Origin: Saururus chinensis
Lineage: Eukaryota > Streptophyta > Magnoliopsida > Piperales > Saururaceae
Length of the DNA stretch: 64,000 bases
Assembly: GCA_035235625.1 (NCBI GenBank)
Contig: CP141141.1
Location: 10,103,968 to 10,167,967, forward strand
Reading direction: 5' to 3'
How positions within the stretch are numbered: position 1 is the stretch's first letter; each line of letters opens with the position of its first letter. A program made the position numbers and the translations under genes. Shown here in pieces: positions 23,831 through 35,395 of this stretch. The notes beneath the pieces are model-generated. The model ran no database searches and was not told the DNA's origin. It saw nothing but the letters and a program-made list of their open reading frames with translations.

Positions 23831-25330
23831 TGTCATGCCCCCAAAATTATAAATCTAATAAAATAAATCCTATTATAATCAGGACCATAAGTTAAGTGTT
23901 TTAACCTAACCATCAACCATCCATGATCATCAAGTGCAAGCAAAATAGCCTTAAAAATTGCTCAATTCCTCTAATTCATTCAAGTGACACCTACATGTGT
24001 AAACATAAGGGAAACCCCAAAAAAAGATTTCCAATACAAAGAAAGAAAAGGGGTGAACAAAGCCCTGTAAGGAAATGACCATCATCACATGCATTTATGA
24101 ACACTCATTAGCAACATGAGAATATAAATCATTAACAATGTATAGCTTAATGTTATTTTTATGTAATAGTAACCATTATTGAACCTCAGTTCAATTGAAT
24201 TATCATTTTCACTAATTATGAGCCAATCGATACCATTGTGTTGACTACACAATCACAATGTTTTGCTTAGTAGACTACATAATCTCAGCAAAAACAACTA
24301 TGGGAGGGAATTGAGGTATTGCACCTAGTTAGACCCCCATCCTTTTGAACACTTTCAAGATACGAAATAAACATACATTCTTAAATGTATATTAACATTC
24401 AAGCAACAAATATCACACACCCTCTTTACATAAGAAAGGGGAGAATATCGAGGTATCCGTCATGTAAACTATTGCCCAATTTATTCCATGATCCTGTTAG
24501 GTAATTTGCATAATATCCCTTACCTTTCCAAACGATGCATGAATATGTTACATAATATAAAATGATGCATAATTATCCAATATTTACATATCAATAAAAG
24601 TTCTTATGCATATATAATGAAATCTATATCTTACACATATTACATACACATAAGTATAAACAAATATTAATCACCTTCCCATGTATGTATACGAGAGAGA
24701 TCATGCATAATAATTTCATATCATCAAGAATAAGCAATGAAAGATTAAAATAGAATTATTCATACAATTTTCAACTAACTATGCAAATTTTCATATATTT
24801 AGTATACAAATATGCTTTAAAAGATTAAATTGTATAAAATCACATACATCTCAAAAATTCACAAAATTTTAGTGCTCCCTACTAGAGTAATGAGGATAAT
24901 TCTCTCATATAAACAATGTAAAAATGATTGAATTTTGAGGAGTAATTTTGTCTTTTCCCCACGCAAAGGCCTCTAAAAATTCCTAAAAAATAATTGCATA
25001 TGACCATAGGCATGATCACATCAAAGTTAAAATGTCAAAATTTTAAGTATGAGTGGCATTCCTAATCACAAAGACCTCTACTCAACAATTGAAAACAAAA
25101 TATTGTGGCACACCCTTTTAGAGAAAGTAACTAATATAGTCGCAATCAAGAACATTGGCAACTTTCCTCAACAAAATGAATTTAGGGAACCACATATATT
25201 ACACAACAAACACTCAAAACACCACCAAAAAGAGGAAAATTGTAGCATGCGAGGGCGGCGAGAAAGATAGTGGGTGTGAAGGAAGGGCATGAAGGAGGGG
25301 ATTGGAAGGAAAGAAAGGTGACAAAAATTG
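23831..25330 (-). mobile_element. Possible degraded LTR (minus strand)
   Basis: TGTCATGCCCCC at 23831 reads on the minus strand as ...GGGGGCATGACA, a typical chromovirus LTR 3' end. The following 1.4 kb is AT-rich and non-coding. No partner terminus or copy of the preceding GCTTC was found on the right, so the extent is a guess. Confidence 0.35.
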
Positions 25331-25338
25331 GAGATATA

Positions 25339-25570
25339 CAAGGATGGAAAAAAAGAAGATGAATGAGCCATCGATGTCTTGTGCATGTGGCTGGCCCAGT
25401 CCAATGGTTGACCAAACACCCAAAATGGCTTCTTCTAGGGTCTTTAGATGCTTCAAGTTGCTTGATTCCACAATTGAAGTTGCGTTCATATTAAAACATC
25501 ATTTTTTTATTCCTAGTTTTTAAAAAATAAAGATGTTCTAATTTTAATAATTGTCCTATTTCTATATGGT
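25339..25570 (+). repeat. Flanking direct repeat, copy A
   Basis: This segment, from ACAAGGATGGAAAAAA to AATTGTCCTATTT, recurs at 32667-32950 in the same orientation, with scattered substitutions. Copy A lacks 45 bp present in copy B; the indel is bordered by TCT on both sides. The two copies bracket the whole 25.6-32.66 kb nest. An open frame on the minus strand here (25214-25489) has no recognisable domain. Confidence 0.88.
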
Positions 25571-25579
25571 TTAAAAAAT

Positions 25580-26815
25580 AAGAAAATTTTCAGTGATAGG
25601 TGTATGTGTACCCTAATTATGAACCAATGTACAAGCTGGAAAAAAATCCCAGTAAATATATAAGTGATAGTTTTTCCCCTAGGGTTAAGGTAATACCGTT
25701 AAATGAACTAGGGTCGGTTGAAAGGGTTTATGATCCTGTTAAATGACAAGAAATTTACCCTGGGTCCATAGCGTCAAGGAGTACTCCTAAAATTAGTTTT
25801 GGTCCTATTAAAGATTAGATAAACCCTGAACAAAATGAAAAAAATACCCCTATGAGTGGACCATTCGCATTCGCGTAAAAAAAATTAACAGACCAATTTG
25901 ATACTAAAACCTCTTGAGAGGTCAAAGACTTACTTAAGAATGGAGAGGACCATGTCCTATGTAGAAAAATTAGCTTAAATATCTTAGGTGCATTATGACC
26001 TATTTTAATAAAAGTTTAAGTTGCTAACCCAATGAGGGTTAGGGCACGAGAGCTCAAACATTTCTAATGTCATTATTGAGTTTAGCTCTTGATATTACGA
26101 TCTGTTTGGACCTATGTAGGTCCATATTCTTTATATTGTTCATTGCTTTAATGTTTGCTACTATTGTTGCAATAGTAGTTTATCACTAGCTTAAGATTAA
26201 TGAAAGATTAATGAATGGGGTTAGATAGCTTTGGATTAGGAGAGAACACTTAATCAAAAGAAAGACTAAAATACCCTCAGAGAGGTCTATGATTAGTTTA
26301 TAGAGTGAACAAGGCCTTTAACCTGACGATTTGCCTCCTATTGTAGTTTTGAGTTTTAACCCTAGTCTGAAAGAGACTGATAGGGTTTAGGTGAGTCATT
26401 CAGAATCCTTGCTTGTTGACAAGCAATATAGAGTTCAAAATGATTTTTTTGAGTCTTAACTTTATTGATGAGCTATTGATTTGGTCATGTAGTTGCACCT
26501 CCCTATTGGAGGGAGCTCTACGTGAGCTAGGCTCAACACTAATTTATTCAGAATCATTTAGTTTATATGCATTTGGATAAGCTAACATCCTGCTTGGTTG
26601 GCTTCTCTCGCCACTTTTATTCAGGTGTAATTGTGGGTCATGCCCTTCCACTCCAAGCATGTTCTTAGGGGCTAGGTTGGGTTATGGCACTTCCTAGTGG
26701 ATATGAGGGCTGCACTATAGATGGTTTCCTTTTGATGATGGTCTATAGTGGTTGTATCATTTATCACTTAAGTTGATATTTGATAAGTATGTCAGTCTTT
26801 TAGATTAGACGGGAA
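25580..26815 (+). mobile_element. LTR fragment C, left part (relative of the 59669-63421 LTR)
   Basis: This aligns by eye with about 61205-62700 of the solo LTR at 59669-63421. Shared phrases include GGGTCCATAGCGTCAAG against GGGTCCATGAAGTCAAG, and GACTAAAATACCCTC preceded by TTAGGAGAGAACACTTAATCAA against GGGGAGAACACCTAATCAA. The first ~1.5 kb of the LTR is missing. The copy continues at 32041 after an insertion. Confidence 0.8.
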
Positions 26816-26824
26816 TGTTGACAT

Positions 26825-27325
26825 AAAAAAAATCAAATCAAAATTCAATTGCAAAGATCTCGAAGCTTGACTAGCTCCAGATAACTCTAAATTTTCAAAA
26901 TAGACAAAGTCTCCAAAGTTGGCAAAGTCCAAGAAAAGAAAAAAATAATAAAAATGAAATAAATTCTAAAGTTACACACATGGTAATTTGTTTTTTAAAA
27001 AAATCAAAATTCAAAGGCAAGAGTTTAGAGCTTGACTAGCTCTGGATGATATTAAATTTTCAAAATGGATAAAGTCTCAAATTCAGATAAAGTCCAAAAG
27101 AAAAAAAATTATCAAAATTTAAAGGCCAAGATTTCTGAGCTTGACTAGCTCTAAGTGAGACCAAATTGTTAAATGGACAAAGTCTTTGAAGGAGACAAAG
27201 TCAAAAGAAAAAAAAGTAAGGAAGTAAAATCTAATCCTACACACGTAGGAATGGACTAAGGTTTTTAACAAAAAAAGAGTGAAGAGGTAAGATCTAATCC
27301 TACACACGTAGGAATGGACTAAGGC
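26825..27325. repeat. Imperfect tandem repeats in the Tat-like LTR
   Basis: The phrase GCTTGACTAGCTC followed by TAAATTTTCAAAATGGACAAAGTC-like sequence occurs three times (about 26865, 27033, 27139). Then a ~65-bp unit ATCTAATCCTACACACGTAG...GACTAAGG occurs twice (about 27229 and 27294). The units vary in length, as in LTR U3 regions. Confidence 0.75.
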
Positions 27326-27456
27326 TTCCAACAAAAATTTTATTATGAGAGGACATCATGGGGCCTCTTTATATTCAAAGTTAAACGGTTGAGTGAGGCT
27401 TTGTAAGCCTCACATGGCCACATAAAATTTTTTTTTACAAAAGGCTATGTGAGACC

Positions 27457-27461
27457 CCATA
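27457..27461. other. Target-site duplication CCATA, left copy
   Basis: CCATA directly precedes the LTR start TGTAAGGAC. The identical 5 bp follows the LTR end at 30978-30982. A 5-bp duplication is standard for Ty3/gypsy integrases. Confidence 0.9.
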
Positions 27462-27892
27462 TGTAAGGACTCTCTTTTCTAAACCAGTTTTCGTTTCACT
27501 TTAATTATCGGTTATCGTGAGGTTAACACATTTTTTGATTTATTCGGTGGTTTCAAATATAGATGATGTTTATGATAGTTTTAATCAAAATCAACTTTAT
27601 GATTAGTGGTTTTAAGTGATTTTGAATCAAATGTGAATTTTTAAAAAAATTTAAAATTTTCACTATTTTTTCTAAAAATTAGGGTTTTGGCGGGACCCCT
27701 ATGGGCCCCACCGTCAAAATTTTAGTTTTATGTCAAATGAACCCAAACATCAACTTAAGCTTATATAAAAATTTTCAGAATTTTTTCAGATTTAATTAGT
27801 GCTCAAATTTATAAAATACCTATTTTTAGCCTATTTTTTTATTCATACCCCACAATTTACCCTTACACAACCCAAACCATACTATAAAATGG

Positions 27893-27900
27893 CAGACCTG
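27893..27900 (+). promoter_or_regulatory. TATA box of the solo LTR
   Basis: TATAAAAT preceded by AC and followed by GGC, 431 bp after the LTR start. The sequence after it is the likely start of the R region. Confidence 0.6.
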
Positions 27901-28550
27901 AGCCATTCCCATTTTAGGAATAGGCTAAGAAGGAGAGGTTAGGCCTAACCCCCAATTAGGCCCGGATTAGAAGGTGTTTAAGGTAAGTCTATTCTAATTA
28001 AGCACTAAATCCTAGCTTTTCCCTTAATCTCTTCTAAATCTACCATTTCCCCTTAGTTTTGATTTATTTTTAAACATCAAAATTACTTATTTGTATTTTT
28101 ACTACAAACCCTAGCTCTCAAAATCTAATTTTTATGTTCAACAAGCCCTAGATCTAAGTTTTTAATTAGGGTTTTCTTTGTTAAATCGGTTTTAATGGAG
28201 TTTAATTCAAACTCTATGTCTTTGTAAGGTTTTCAAGAAGGGTGACAATCAAATCCAAGCCTAATCAAGGGATAAGGTAATGGACTTTTACAATTTCAGT
28301 CTTCCTATGGTAAAACTCTTGATTTTGTGGTTATTTTGAATGGATTTACTTGATTTAATGCTTTAATGGCATGATTAGAAAATAGTAATCTTTAATCCCG
28401 ATTTCATAGGGTTTTATCTTGTTATGATGTAGTTTAGCATTCTAGAAGTCATGGTGGACTTTTAATGGCATTTAGGTTGTTAGATGGTGATTTTGAGTTT
28501 TATTAATGGAGTTTTAGTTTAAAAATTCAAAAAGAAGAAGAAGGTCGTTT

Positions 28551-28715
28551 TTGCCTTGTTGGTGTTCGAACGGCAACACTGTCGGATCGACAGATTTTCA
28601 ATTTAGCCAATCAAATGGCCCTCCTAAGCATTCGAACAGCAATACTATAAATTTGAAAGTTTCCTATTTAGCTGATCGAACGGCCTACTGGGCGTTCGAA
28701 CGGCTACACAGCAGA
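28551..28715. repeat. GTTCGAACGG-type repeats in the solo LTR
   Basis: GTTCGAACGGC, CATTCGAACAGC, GATCGAACGGCC and GTTCGAACGGC recur at about 28563, 28629, 28674 and 28699, in a roughly 65-bp repeat. TTCGAA is self-complementary, so each copy reads on both strands. Confidence 0.75.
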
Positions 28716-29921
28716 ATTTTTAATCTATTGCATGATGTTTATTTCGGTGATTCCACTTTAACTTGCTAATTTTTTATGAATGTGGAGTGTTTTGAGCTAT
28801 AGTATGCAACTGGAAAGGCATTCCATTGAGGTTATGAAATTGAGGTGTATATTTAGGGTTATGTGGAATGACTTATGGTTGGAGGTATAATGTAGAATTG
28901 TCATCTTGATGTTATGAATGGTTGATTCTCCATGGATAAGGATATTTTCAGTAGAACTACAGCCTACTAATAGACTGATTTGTCATGATAGGATGTGGTT
29001 AATTGATGTGTGGATGTTAGTGAATGTCATGGCTTAAGGATTAAATGAATGATCTTATATGTGTTTAGCCATTGTGGTTGAGCTTTGATTTGAGTTATGA
29101 TTTCAATGATTCTTCTCCTATGATTTCCACTGGAATTCATGTTTAGATGTTAATTCATATGTGTAGTGTGGTAGTGAGTTAATTTCAAGCATGTTGATAT
29201 GCATTGTGTGAAGTGTTTCTACTAGGTACACACACATGTGGGGTTTAATGATGATGTTGAAGCTTGATATTATGATTATGAATGATGCATTAGGGGCTGA
29301 TGAGAGCACTTATCATGAATTAGGATTCATGTATGCCTTGCCCACGTATGTACCATGTTGCATGCATTATGAAAATAGATTTCCAATTGAAGCTTTATCG
29401 AGGTTAATCGAATTTGACCGATTGGATGCAATGTGGTGAAATTGTGTGCCGATTTGATCGGTCATGGCTTAATCAAAACTTGATTGGTCCGAAATGACAT
29501 ATTTTGATTTGAGTTCCTGTGTTGAACGAGTGCACTCCCCGGGTTGAATCTAGCTAAGTGAAATTATGTGGGGGGCGAGTTGTGTACTTGTCTTGCGGAT
29601 GTTGAGATTATTATGATGAGTGTCATCTGGACCCTGAGAATCCAGTGTGATATGCCGTGTGCACCTGTTACCATGTATTCTAGGGTTCCCTGTGTGGGAA
29701 CTCAGGCTCTCCTCTCCGCAGGAGATGTCCCTAGGTGAACACCCCTGCTCTAGATTCTCTATGTGAGAATGGGACATCCTTGGTTAGGATCGTCCAGGGC
29801 GAGCAGCTTTAGGGATTGACAACCCCGAACTTCTTAAATTCTTGTGCAGAATTGTGGACCATGACACGCCTTCGTGGCCTTGTCTGTGTGATACTAAATT
29901 GTGATTACTCCTTGATGGAGG

Positions 29922-30313
29922 TTGATATGATATGATGCATGATTGGATATGTATGTTAGAGATACATTTCATGCAAGTTAATATGATGTGATGCATGATT
30001 GGATATGTATGTTAGAGATATATTTCATGCAGGTTGATAGGATGTGATGCATGATTGGATATGTATGTTAGAGATACATTTCATGTAGGATGATATGATG
30101 TGATGCATGATTAGATATGTATGTTAGAGATACATTTCATGCAAGTTGATATAATGTGATGCATGATTAGATATGTATGTTAGAGATACATTTCATGCAA
30201 GTTAATATGATGTGATGCATGATTGGATATGTATGTTAGAGATACATTTTATGCAGGTTGATATGATGAAATGCATGGTTGGATATGTATGTTAGAGATA
30301 CATTTCATGCAGG
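29922..30313 (+). repeat. 56-bp tandem repeat, exactly 7 units
   Basis: Unit TTGATATGATGTGATGCATG ... TTTCATGCAGG. The seven units fill 392 bp without any length change and differ by a few substitutions each. It lies in the 3' part of the solo LTR. There are no unique spacers, so it is not a CRISPR-like array. Confidence 0.95.
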
Positions 30314-30977
30314 TTGATACGATGTGAATGGCATTAAGAGGATTATACACTATGATGCAGGTTTAGGCGATGTGTATGTGTAATCAGAAAATGATGCACC
30401 TTGTTAATATTTGATCTGAATGATTATATTGCTATGCTATCGTATTTCTGATGATGATAGTTATATTAAAAACTATTTCTGAGTTTGTTAAACTCATCCC
30501 TCTTTCTTGTGTTTTTTTTGCTTTGGGGCTGCGTGGTGCGACACGCAGACAAATAGGATTTCCTCTTTGAGGAAAGATCGGAGATGACTTAGATGTGATC
30601 GTGGAGATTCTTATGTGACTTATTTTCCTTGGTTTATGTTGTGTGTTTAGAACCTTTGTGTATGGTTCTCTGTTGGATTTAAGTTACTTTATACAGTTGT
30701 GTTGCTTAAGACCTATATTAGTGCCAGTGTGGGCTACGGTTGACTAAGCATGTGGGTTTGAGACTAGTCATTTATTTTGAGTTAAACAACTCTCTTTCGT
30801 TTCTTCTTATTTACTATTGCTCAAAGGAATGTGCGTACTCCGTAATTTCTGTTAGATCGCCCTATTTAGGGTTAAGTCTTTCGCTAAACCGTTTCTCAAT
30901 TTCTCTCATCGCCCCCGCGCGTTTGACCAACCCCTGGACCAGGTTCGGCTCGGGTCGAGCATCGCCGAGGTGTGACA

Positions 30978-30982
30978 CCATA
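30978..30982. other. Target-site duplication CCATA, right copy
   Basis: This is identical to 27457-27461 and lies immediately after the LTR end ...GTGTGACA. Confidence 0.9.
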
Positions 30983-31524
30983 AGTTTCACAACAAAATAG
31001 CTATAAAACAGAAATAAATGAAAAGGCTAGGTAAGACTCATGGGTCCCATGCTAAGTTTTGTTTTGTTAAAAAAAAAAAAAAACATGTTTAGCCATGAAA
31101 GACCAAAATGGCTGAAAATACAAAAAAGTTAAATTCCAAAAGAACTCAAAGTTCAAAGAAAAAAAAAGGTTATGTGGAAAATTTCATGGGCCCCACATAG
31201 AGAATGGGAAGATTAAATCAAAGCTCTGATGCTCTTGATCCCCTACTATAAAAATGATGATGAAATAAAGAAATATAATAAAATAATAAAGAAAAATAAA
31301 TAAATAAATAAAATAAAATGATAATGTGTAAAAGTGGAGAGGACCAAGTCAAAAGTATAATGTCAGGTCTTCTCTCACACTTCCCACTTCCTCCACTAAT
31401 CAAGTGGTTCTTACCAACCCTCCCACTAACTCATTTCCCATCTCCCACTAATCCACTCTCCACTTCTCACGAACTACCTTTCAAACTCACCACGCTACTT
31501 TGTTTAACCGTGCAACTCCCATTC

Positions 31525-31532
31525 TATAAATA
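31525..31532 (+). promoter_or_regulatory. TATA box of the Tat-like LTR
   Basis: CTATAAATACCCC is a near-ideal plant TATA box. About 20 bp downstream lies TATAAGAAGGGGC. It is probably the LTR promoter, with the transcript start near 31555. Confidence 0.65.
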
Positions 31533-32040
31533 CCCCTTCGTTTCTATAAGAAGGGGCTTTTGGCTTTCAAGTCTACGGAACCTCAAAAAGAGAAATCCAG
31601 AAGTCCATCACACACCAAGTTCCTGAAAAGTCTTGACCTTCAAAACGTCGAAGAAGATCGAGAAATTGGAGACAAGCAGAAGCACTCAAAAAGGAAGAAG
31701 AACCTATGCAAGGGGAGCTCTCATCTTCAAGAAGAATTTTCCTTGTTTTCTTCTTTTATTTTCCTTTTTAAACTTAAAAGTTGAATTCACTTCTCCTAGC
31801 AATTCTCTTTTCTTATTTTAATAAAATTTCAGTTGTTTCTTCCATTTTGCCATCTAATCAAAGGGTTTTAAAAATTGATTAATCACTACTACTCACTCTA
31901 AAGTGTAAAGAGTAGTCTTGATTAATCAAGAGAAAATCGCCTCACATAAAAAAAATAGGTTCTTCTCTATCTCTCGCAAGGGAGGATCATTCGATCTATT
32001 CCCTTAACTTGTACTAGGGAACTACCGAAATCCACCAACA

Positions 32041-32660
32041 TAGGATAATAATTATAGAACAATGGTTCGAAAGATAATTAATAATATTATTTGTTATTGC
32101 TTGTTTAATTAGAACAAGTGGAACAATTAAATGACTTACATAAAATATAGTTTAAAAATACTTAAGTATTGCATGTGTGATGTTATGCTACTTGAGATAC
32201 TGTAGTTTTTAGGCAAAACATATTTAGATCTGATCTTGTTGAAAACATTGGAGATATTGTCTGATAAATACGTAGGCAACTGATATCTTGGTGATGTTAG
32301 CGTAATTCAAAAAATATTAAATAATACTTTTGTTCTTTTAGAAACTTTCCTCCAAGGGGAGGTGATGTTTCGTTGTTGTTTTGTCTTGATTGGTTGCAGG
32401 TTTTTTCAATGAGGGCTAGCGAGATCAAGACATTAATAGTGATTAAGGACGATGTTGCACTAGTGAGATCTAGTTTTTTATTTCTATAATTTTCTAAGTA
32501 ATTGTAAATACTGGCATAAGAGCCAACTTTACTTGGTTATTTATTTTTAAACAAATGATATACTTATACTTATAGGGTAATCTGTTATTTATAAAATTTT
32601 AACATGTATAATAGTATTATATATTTTGATATTCGTATTTGTAAACCCTAGTTATCATAC
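32041..32660 (+). mobile_element. LTR fragment C, right part
   Basis: This continues the homology with the 59669-63421 LTR (about 62725-63310): AGATAATTAATAAT, GCATTGCATGTGTGATG-type phrases, CCGATCTTGTTG-like and CAAAAAATATTAA match in order. The last ~110 bp of the LTR are missing before copy B of the flanking direct repeat. Confidence 0.8.
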
Positions 32661-32666
32661 TAGGTT

Positions 32667-32955
32667 TACACAAGGATGGAAAAAAGAAGAAGAAGAATGA
32701 GTCAAAGATGTCTTGAGCATGTGTGATCGGACCAGTCCAATGGTATACCAAACACCCAAAATGGCTTCTTCTAGGGTCTACAGTACAGCACACACCATAT
32801 TGTTTCAGTTGCCAAAGAGGATCTTTAGATGCTTTAAGTTGCTCAATTCCACAATTGAAGTTGCTCTCATATTAAAACATAATGTTTTTATTTAGGATTC
32901 CTAGTTTTTAAAAAATAAGGATGTTCTAATTTTAATTAGTGTCCTATTTACATAT
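32667..32955 (+). repeat. Flanking direct repeat, copy B
   Basis: This is the second copy of 25339-25570. It contains 45 extra bases after AGGGTCT (ACAGTACAGCACACACCATA ... AGAGGATCT). The other homologous parts are collinear, including the TTTTTAAAAAATAA(A/G)GATGTTC stretch. Confidence 0.88.
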
Positions 32956-35390
32956 GTCACACTTTATATTTATCTTCATCTTGATAAAATAATTAAAAAT
33001 AATAACTCATCTAGATCAAATTATTAAATAAAATCTATAAAAATAATAAATTAGAAGTATGAGAATAACCACATTTTATAAACTATTGATGTGATATTTA
33101 TAATTTAAACAATAATCTACATATTTGATAAGTGAAAATATTTGCAAAATCCGAAGTTAATATTATCTCATTTTTGCATTAATAACTCTATTTAGTTTTC
33201 AAAGTGACCTAAGTTTAATTAAGTTTAGAAAACCAAATAAAGCTTTTAACGCGTGGAGAGGCTATAAATTTACCACCAAGGGGGTGCTTACCGAATTATG
33301 TATATGATGATAAGACTGGACTCGAGAACCATCTTTCATGTACTATTTTGTTTGGTAACAAATATTTCATGTAATCCGTTGTTCACTTTTGCCCTAACAA
33401 ATGCCACCAACCATAGCAGTGTCCTTAACCTCATTCGTTCAAGATTCTTCACGGACACGGACATTTACAACAACCTACAGTGGAACCCACTTTATGAAAG
33501 GAAAAGCCGTCCAACAGGAAGATTCTTTGGTACATATATCAAGTTTCCGAATAACAGTATTTTAATCGGATGACGTGGCACCACCGTCAAACAGCGGTGG
33601 CGGGTAGGACGTTGTAACCACCGGCACAGCCGGCAGGCTGGCCCTGCCCACACCCAAATTCCTAATTTTTAATTATAATTTATTAATTTATTTGCTTATA
33701 AAACAATTCATCTACTCCAGGGCCACCATTGGAAAGATCTGGAAAGAGTTAATTTACAAAACTATGGGCTTTATGAGTCACTTAATGACAGCATCAATGA
33801 GTTGAATTTTTTAATAAACAATACATTTGAATTCTATATTTCTATTAGCACCTGAAAACAAACATGGTGATGTTGGTATCTGGGGATGGAAGGAAGAGAG
33901 AAGAGGAGGAGGTTTAGTTTATTTAAAAAAATTAAATGAAGTTATTAACTTGGTGGGGCCATAGGTGGAAGTGGCAGTGGTATATCTACACTGGGAGGAG
34001 TGTGGTCATTAGTTTGGAAATTTTTTGGACCACTCTTACTAATTAAACCTATGATTTGGGTAAGAAAACACCCTAAAATTTTTCATTGACCGCTATCCAA
34101 AAAAATCTTGACTATGGACTGAATCAAGCTTTGTTTTTTGGCTAAACCAAATCTAAAGCAAGTTTTTTAATCCTAACCCAATTTATATAAGTTGAACTTA
34201 ATTAATCTAATGCCCAATTGCATTAATTAAAGATTGATCCCAAGCCAAATAAATTAAACAAAATGAAACATCTTGTCAACATCTTTAGACTTTCATCCAG
34301 AAACAAAATTATCTTATGGAACTAATCCACCATGTGGCTGGTGTTAACATCAGTCTGCCTCTTGCACCCTATTTTTTTATTTTGGCAGGCCCTCCATTAG
34401 GTACCTCCTCTCCTGTGTGATCCAATTTTACCTTTTCTTATTAAAATAAAATAAAATTCTAATATGGTGTTATTTTTATATTCAATGAAGGAAAAAAGGA
34501 TAATTTTACACTTAATTATTTTTTAAGCACTTTGAATTAAAACCATGGATCCGCCACCGGTAGGTGGGGCACAATCAATAATGCACTTCGAAATCAAGCT
34601 TCTACCCGGCAACATTTGTTGAAGGCCTTTAGGTAAGATATTTCCTTTTTCATTTATTGAGGGCCTTGTACAGGCATTGGCTTTTTCCACCCTCACACAT
34701 ACCACAACCCCACGTAGTTAATAAGAGCACCAATTTCATTTCATGTGCGGTTTGCGAGGCACTTTCGAGGCCCCCCTTTTAATTTCAATGTAATATGTCA
34801 CATCAAAAGAGAGGGGAACGATTTCTCCTCCAACTTTCCTTAGAAAGAGAGTTGGTGAAGAAAACACTTTCTCCAAACCGCGGCGAAAGCGCCTCATACC
34901 CCCATTACTAGCCTACATTTGATTTTCAGTGTGAATGGAAGGAGGGAATAACAAACTGCCCCAGAGGTGGGCAGGCGCAGTCCATAATAGACTAAAAAAT
35001 AAAGCATATATGAAATTTTTATCATTTATGAAATACAAAGTACAATGGAAAAAATTAGCGACAGTTGCAGCTCACTACAACTCAGGCTCTCTGGCTGTCA
35101 CATTATAATTTTGACCATAATCAAGATGACAACAGTAAAGCCAAAATTGAATTAAAAAACCAACTAGTAATTGGACGATCACCATGAACATTAAACACAA
35201 CAAATAAACTAAAAAATTGAAGGAGAAGAATCTCTCCTCTCCTCTCCTCTATATCCTCCTTCCTCTCTTACCTAAACAAAAAGGTAATCCATTTCATTTT
35301 CCTTCTTGACCCTCTATATTTTTAATCTTATCTAACTCTAGTCCTATTTACAATTTTATTCACTTATCTTTCGTTGACAAAACCCCCCAA
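32956..35390. other. Intergenic region downstream of the HIPP gene
   Basis: No gene is recognised. A plus-strand open frame at 33298-33573 (91 codons) starts with a hydrophobic stretch but has no known motif. A GC-rich patch at 33578-33655 includes CACCACCGTC and GGCGGTGG-like inverted pieces. A CTCCT repeat lies at 35231-35250. Confidence 0.45.
35355..35360 (-). promoter_or_regulatory. Possible polyadenylation signal for the HIPP gene
   Basis: AATAAA on the minus strand about 36 bases after the stop codon. Plant signals are loose, so this is only a candidate. Confidence 0.4.
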
Positions 35391-35395
35391 TGAAT

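Larger units (their letters stand above)
27462..30977 (+). mobile_element. Solo LTR, 3,516 bp, chromovirus type
   Basis: It begins TGTAAGGACTCTC and ends ...GAGGTGTGACA, and is bracketed by perfect 5-bp CCATA duplications. No internal retroviral coding sequence is present, so it is a solo LTR left by LTR-LTR recombination. It contains a TATA box (27893-27900), a block of self-complementary repeats at 28551-28715, and a 56-bp array at 29922-30313. The ending GTGTGACA is typical of Tekay/Del-like LTRs. Open frames within it have no domains. Confidence 0.9.
26816..32040 (+). mobile_element. Tat-like LTR split by a nested solo LTR
   Basis: Ends are TGTTGACAT (26816) and ...CCACCAACA (32040), giving TG..CA with short inverted TGTTG/CAACA termini. 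Removing the nested LTR at 27462-30977 and one copy of its target duplication leaves about 1.7 kb. It has a TATA box at 31525 and a non-coding leader with poly-pyrimidine and AATAAAA sequence (31730-31830), and it interrupts LTR fragment C. The five bases outside the ends, GGGAA and TAGGA, do not match, so a target duplication is not demonstrated. The Tat-like assignment rests only on LTR appearance. Confidence 0.55.

Noticed and set aside
29922-30313. CRISPR-like array
   Set aside because: Units are contiguous 56-bp repeats without unique spacers, inside a plant LTR.
26811-32045. Target duplication for the Tat-like LTR
   Set aside because: The flanking 5-mers GGGAA and TAGGA do not match, so I do not claim one.
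33298-33573. 91-codon frame with a signal-like N-terminus
   Set aside because: No homology, promoter or conserved motif that I can see; length is within chance expectation.
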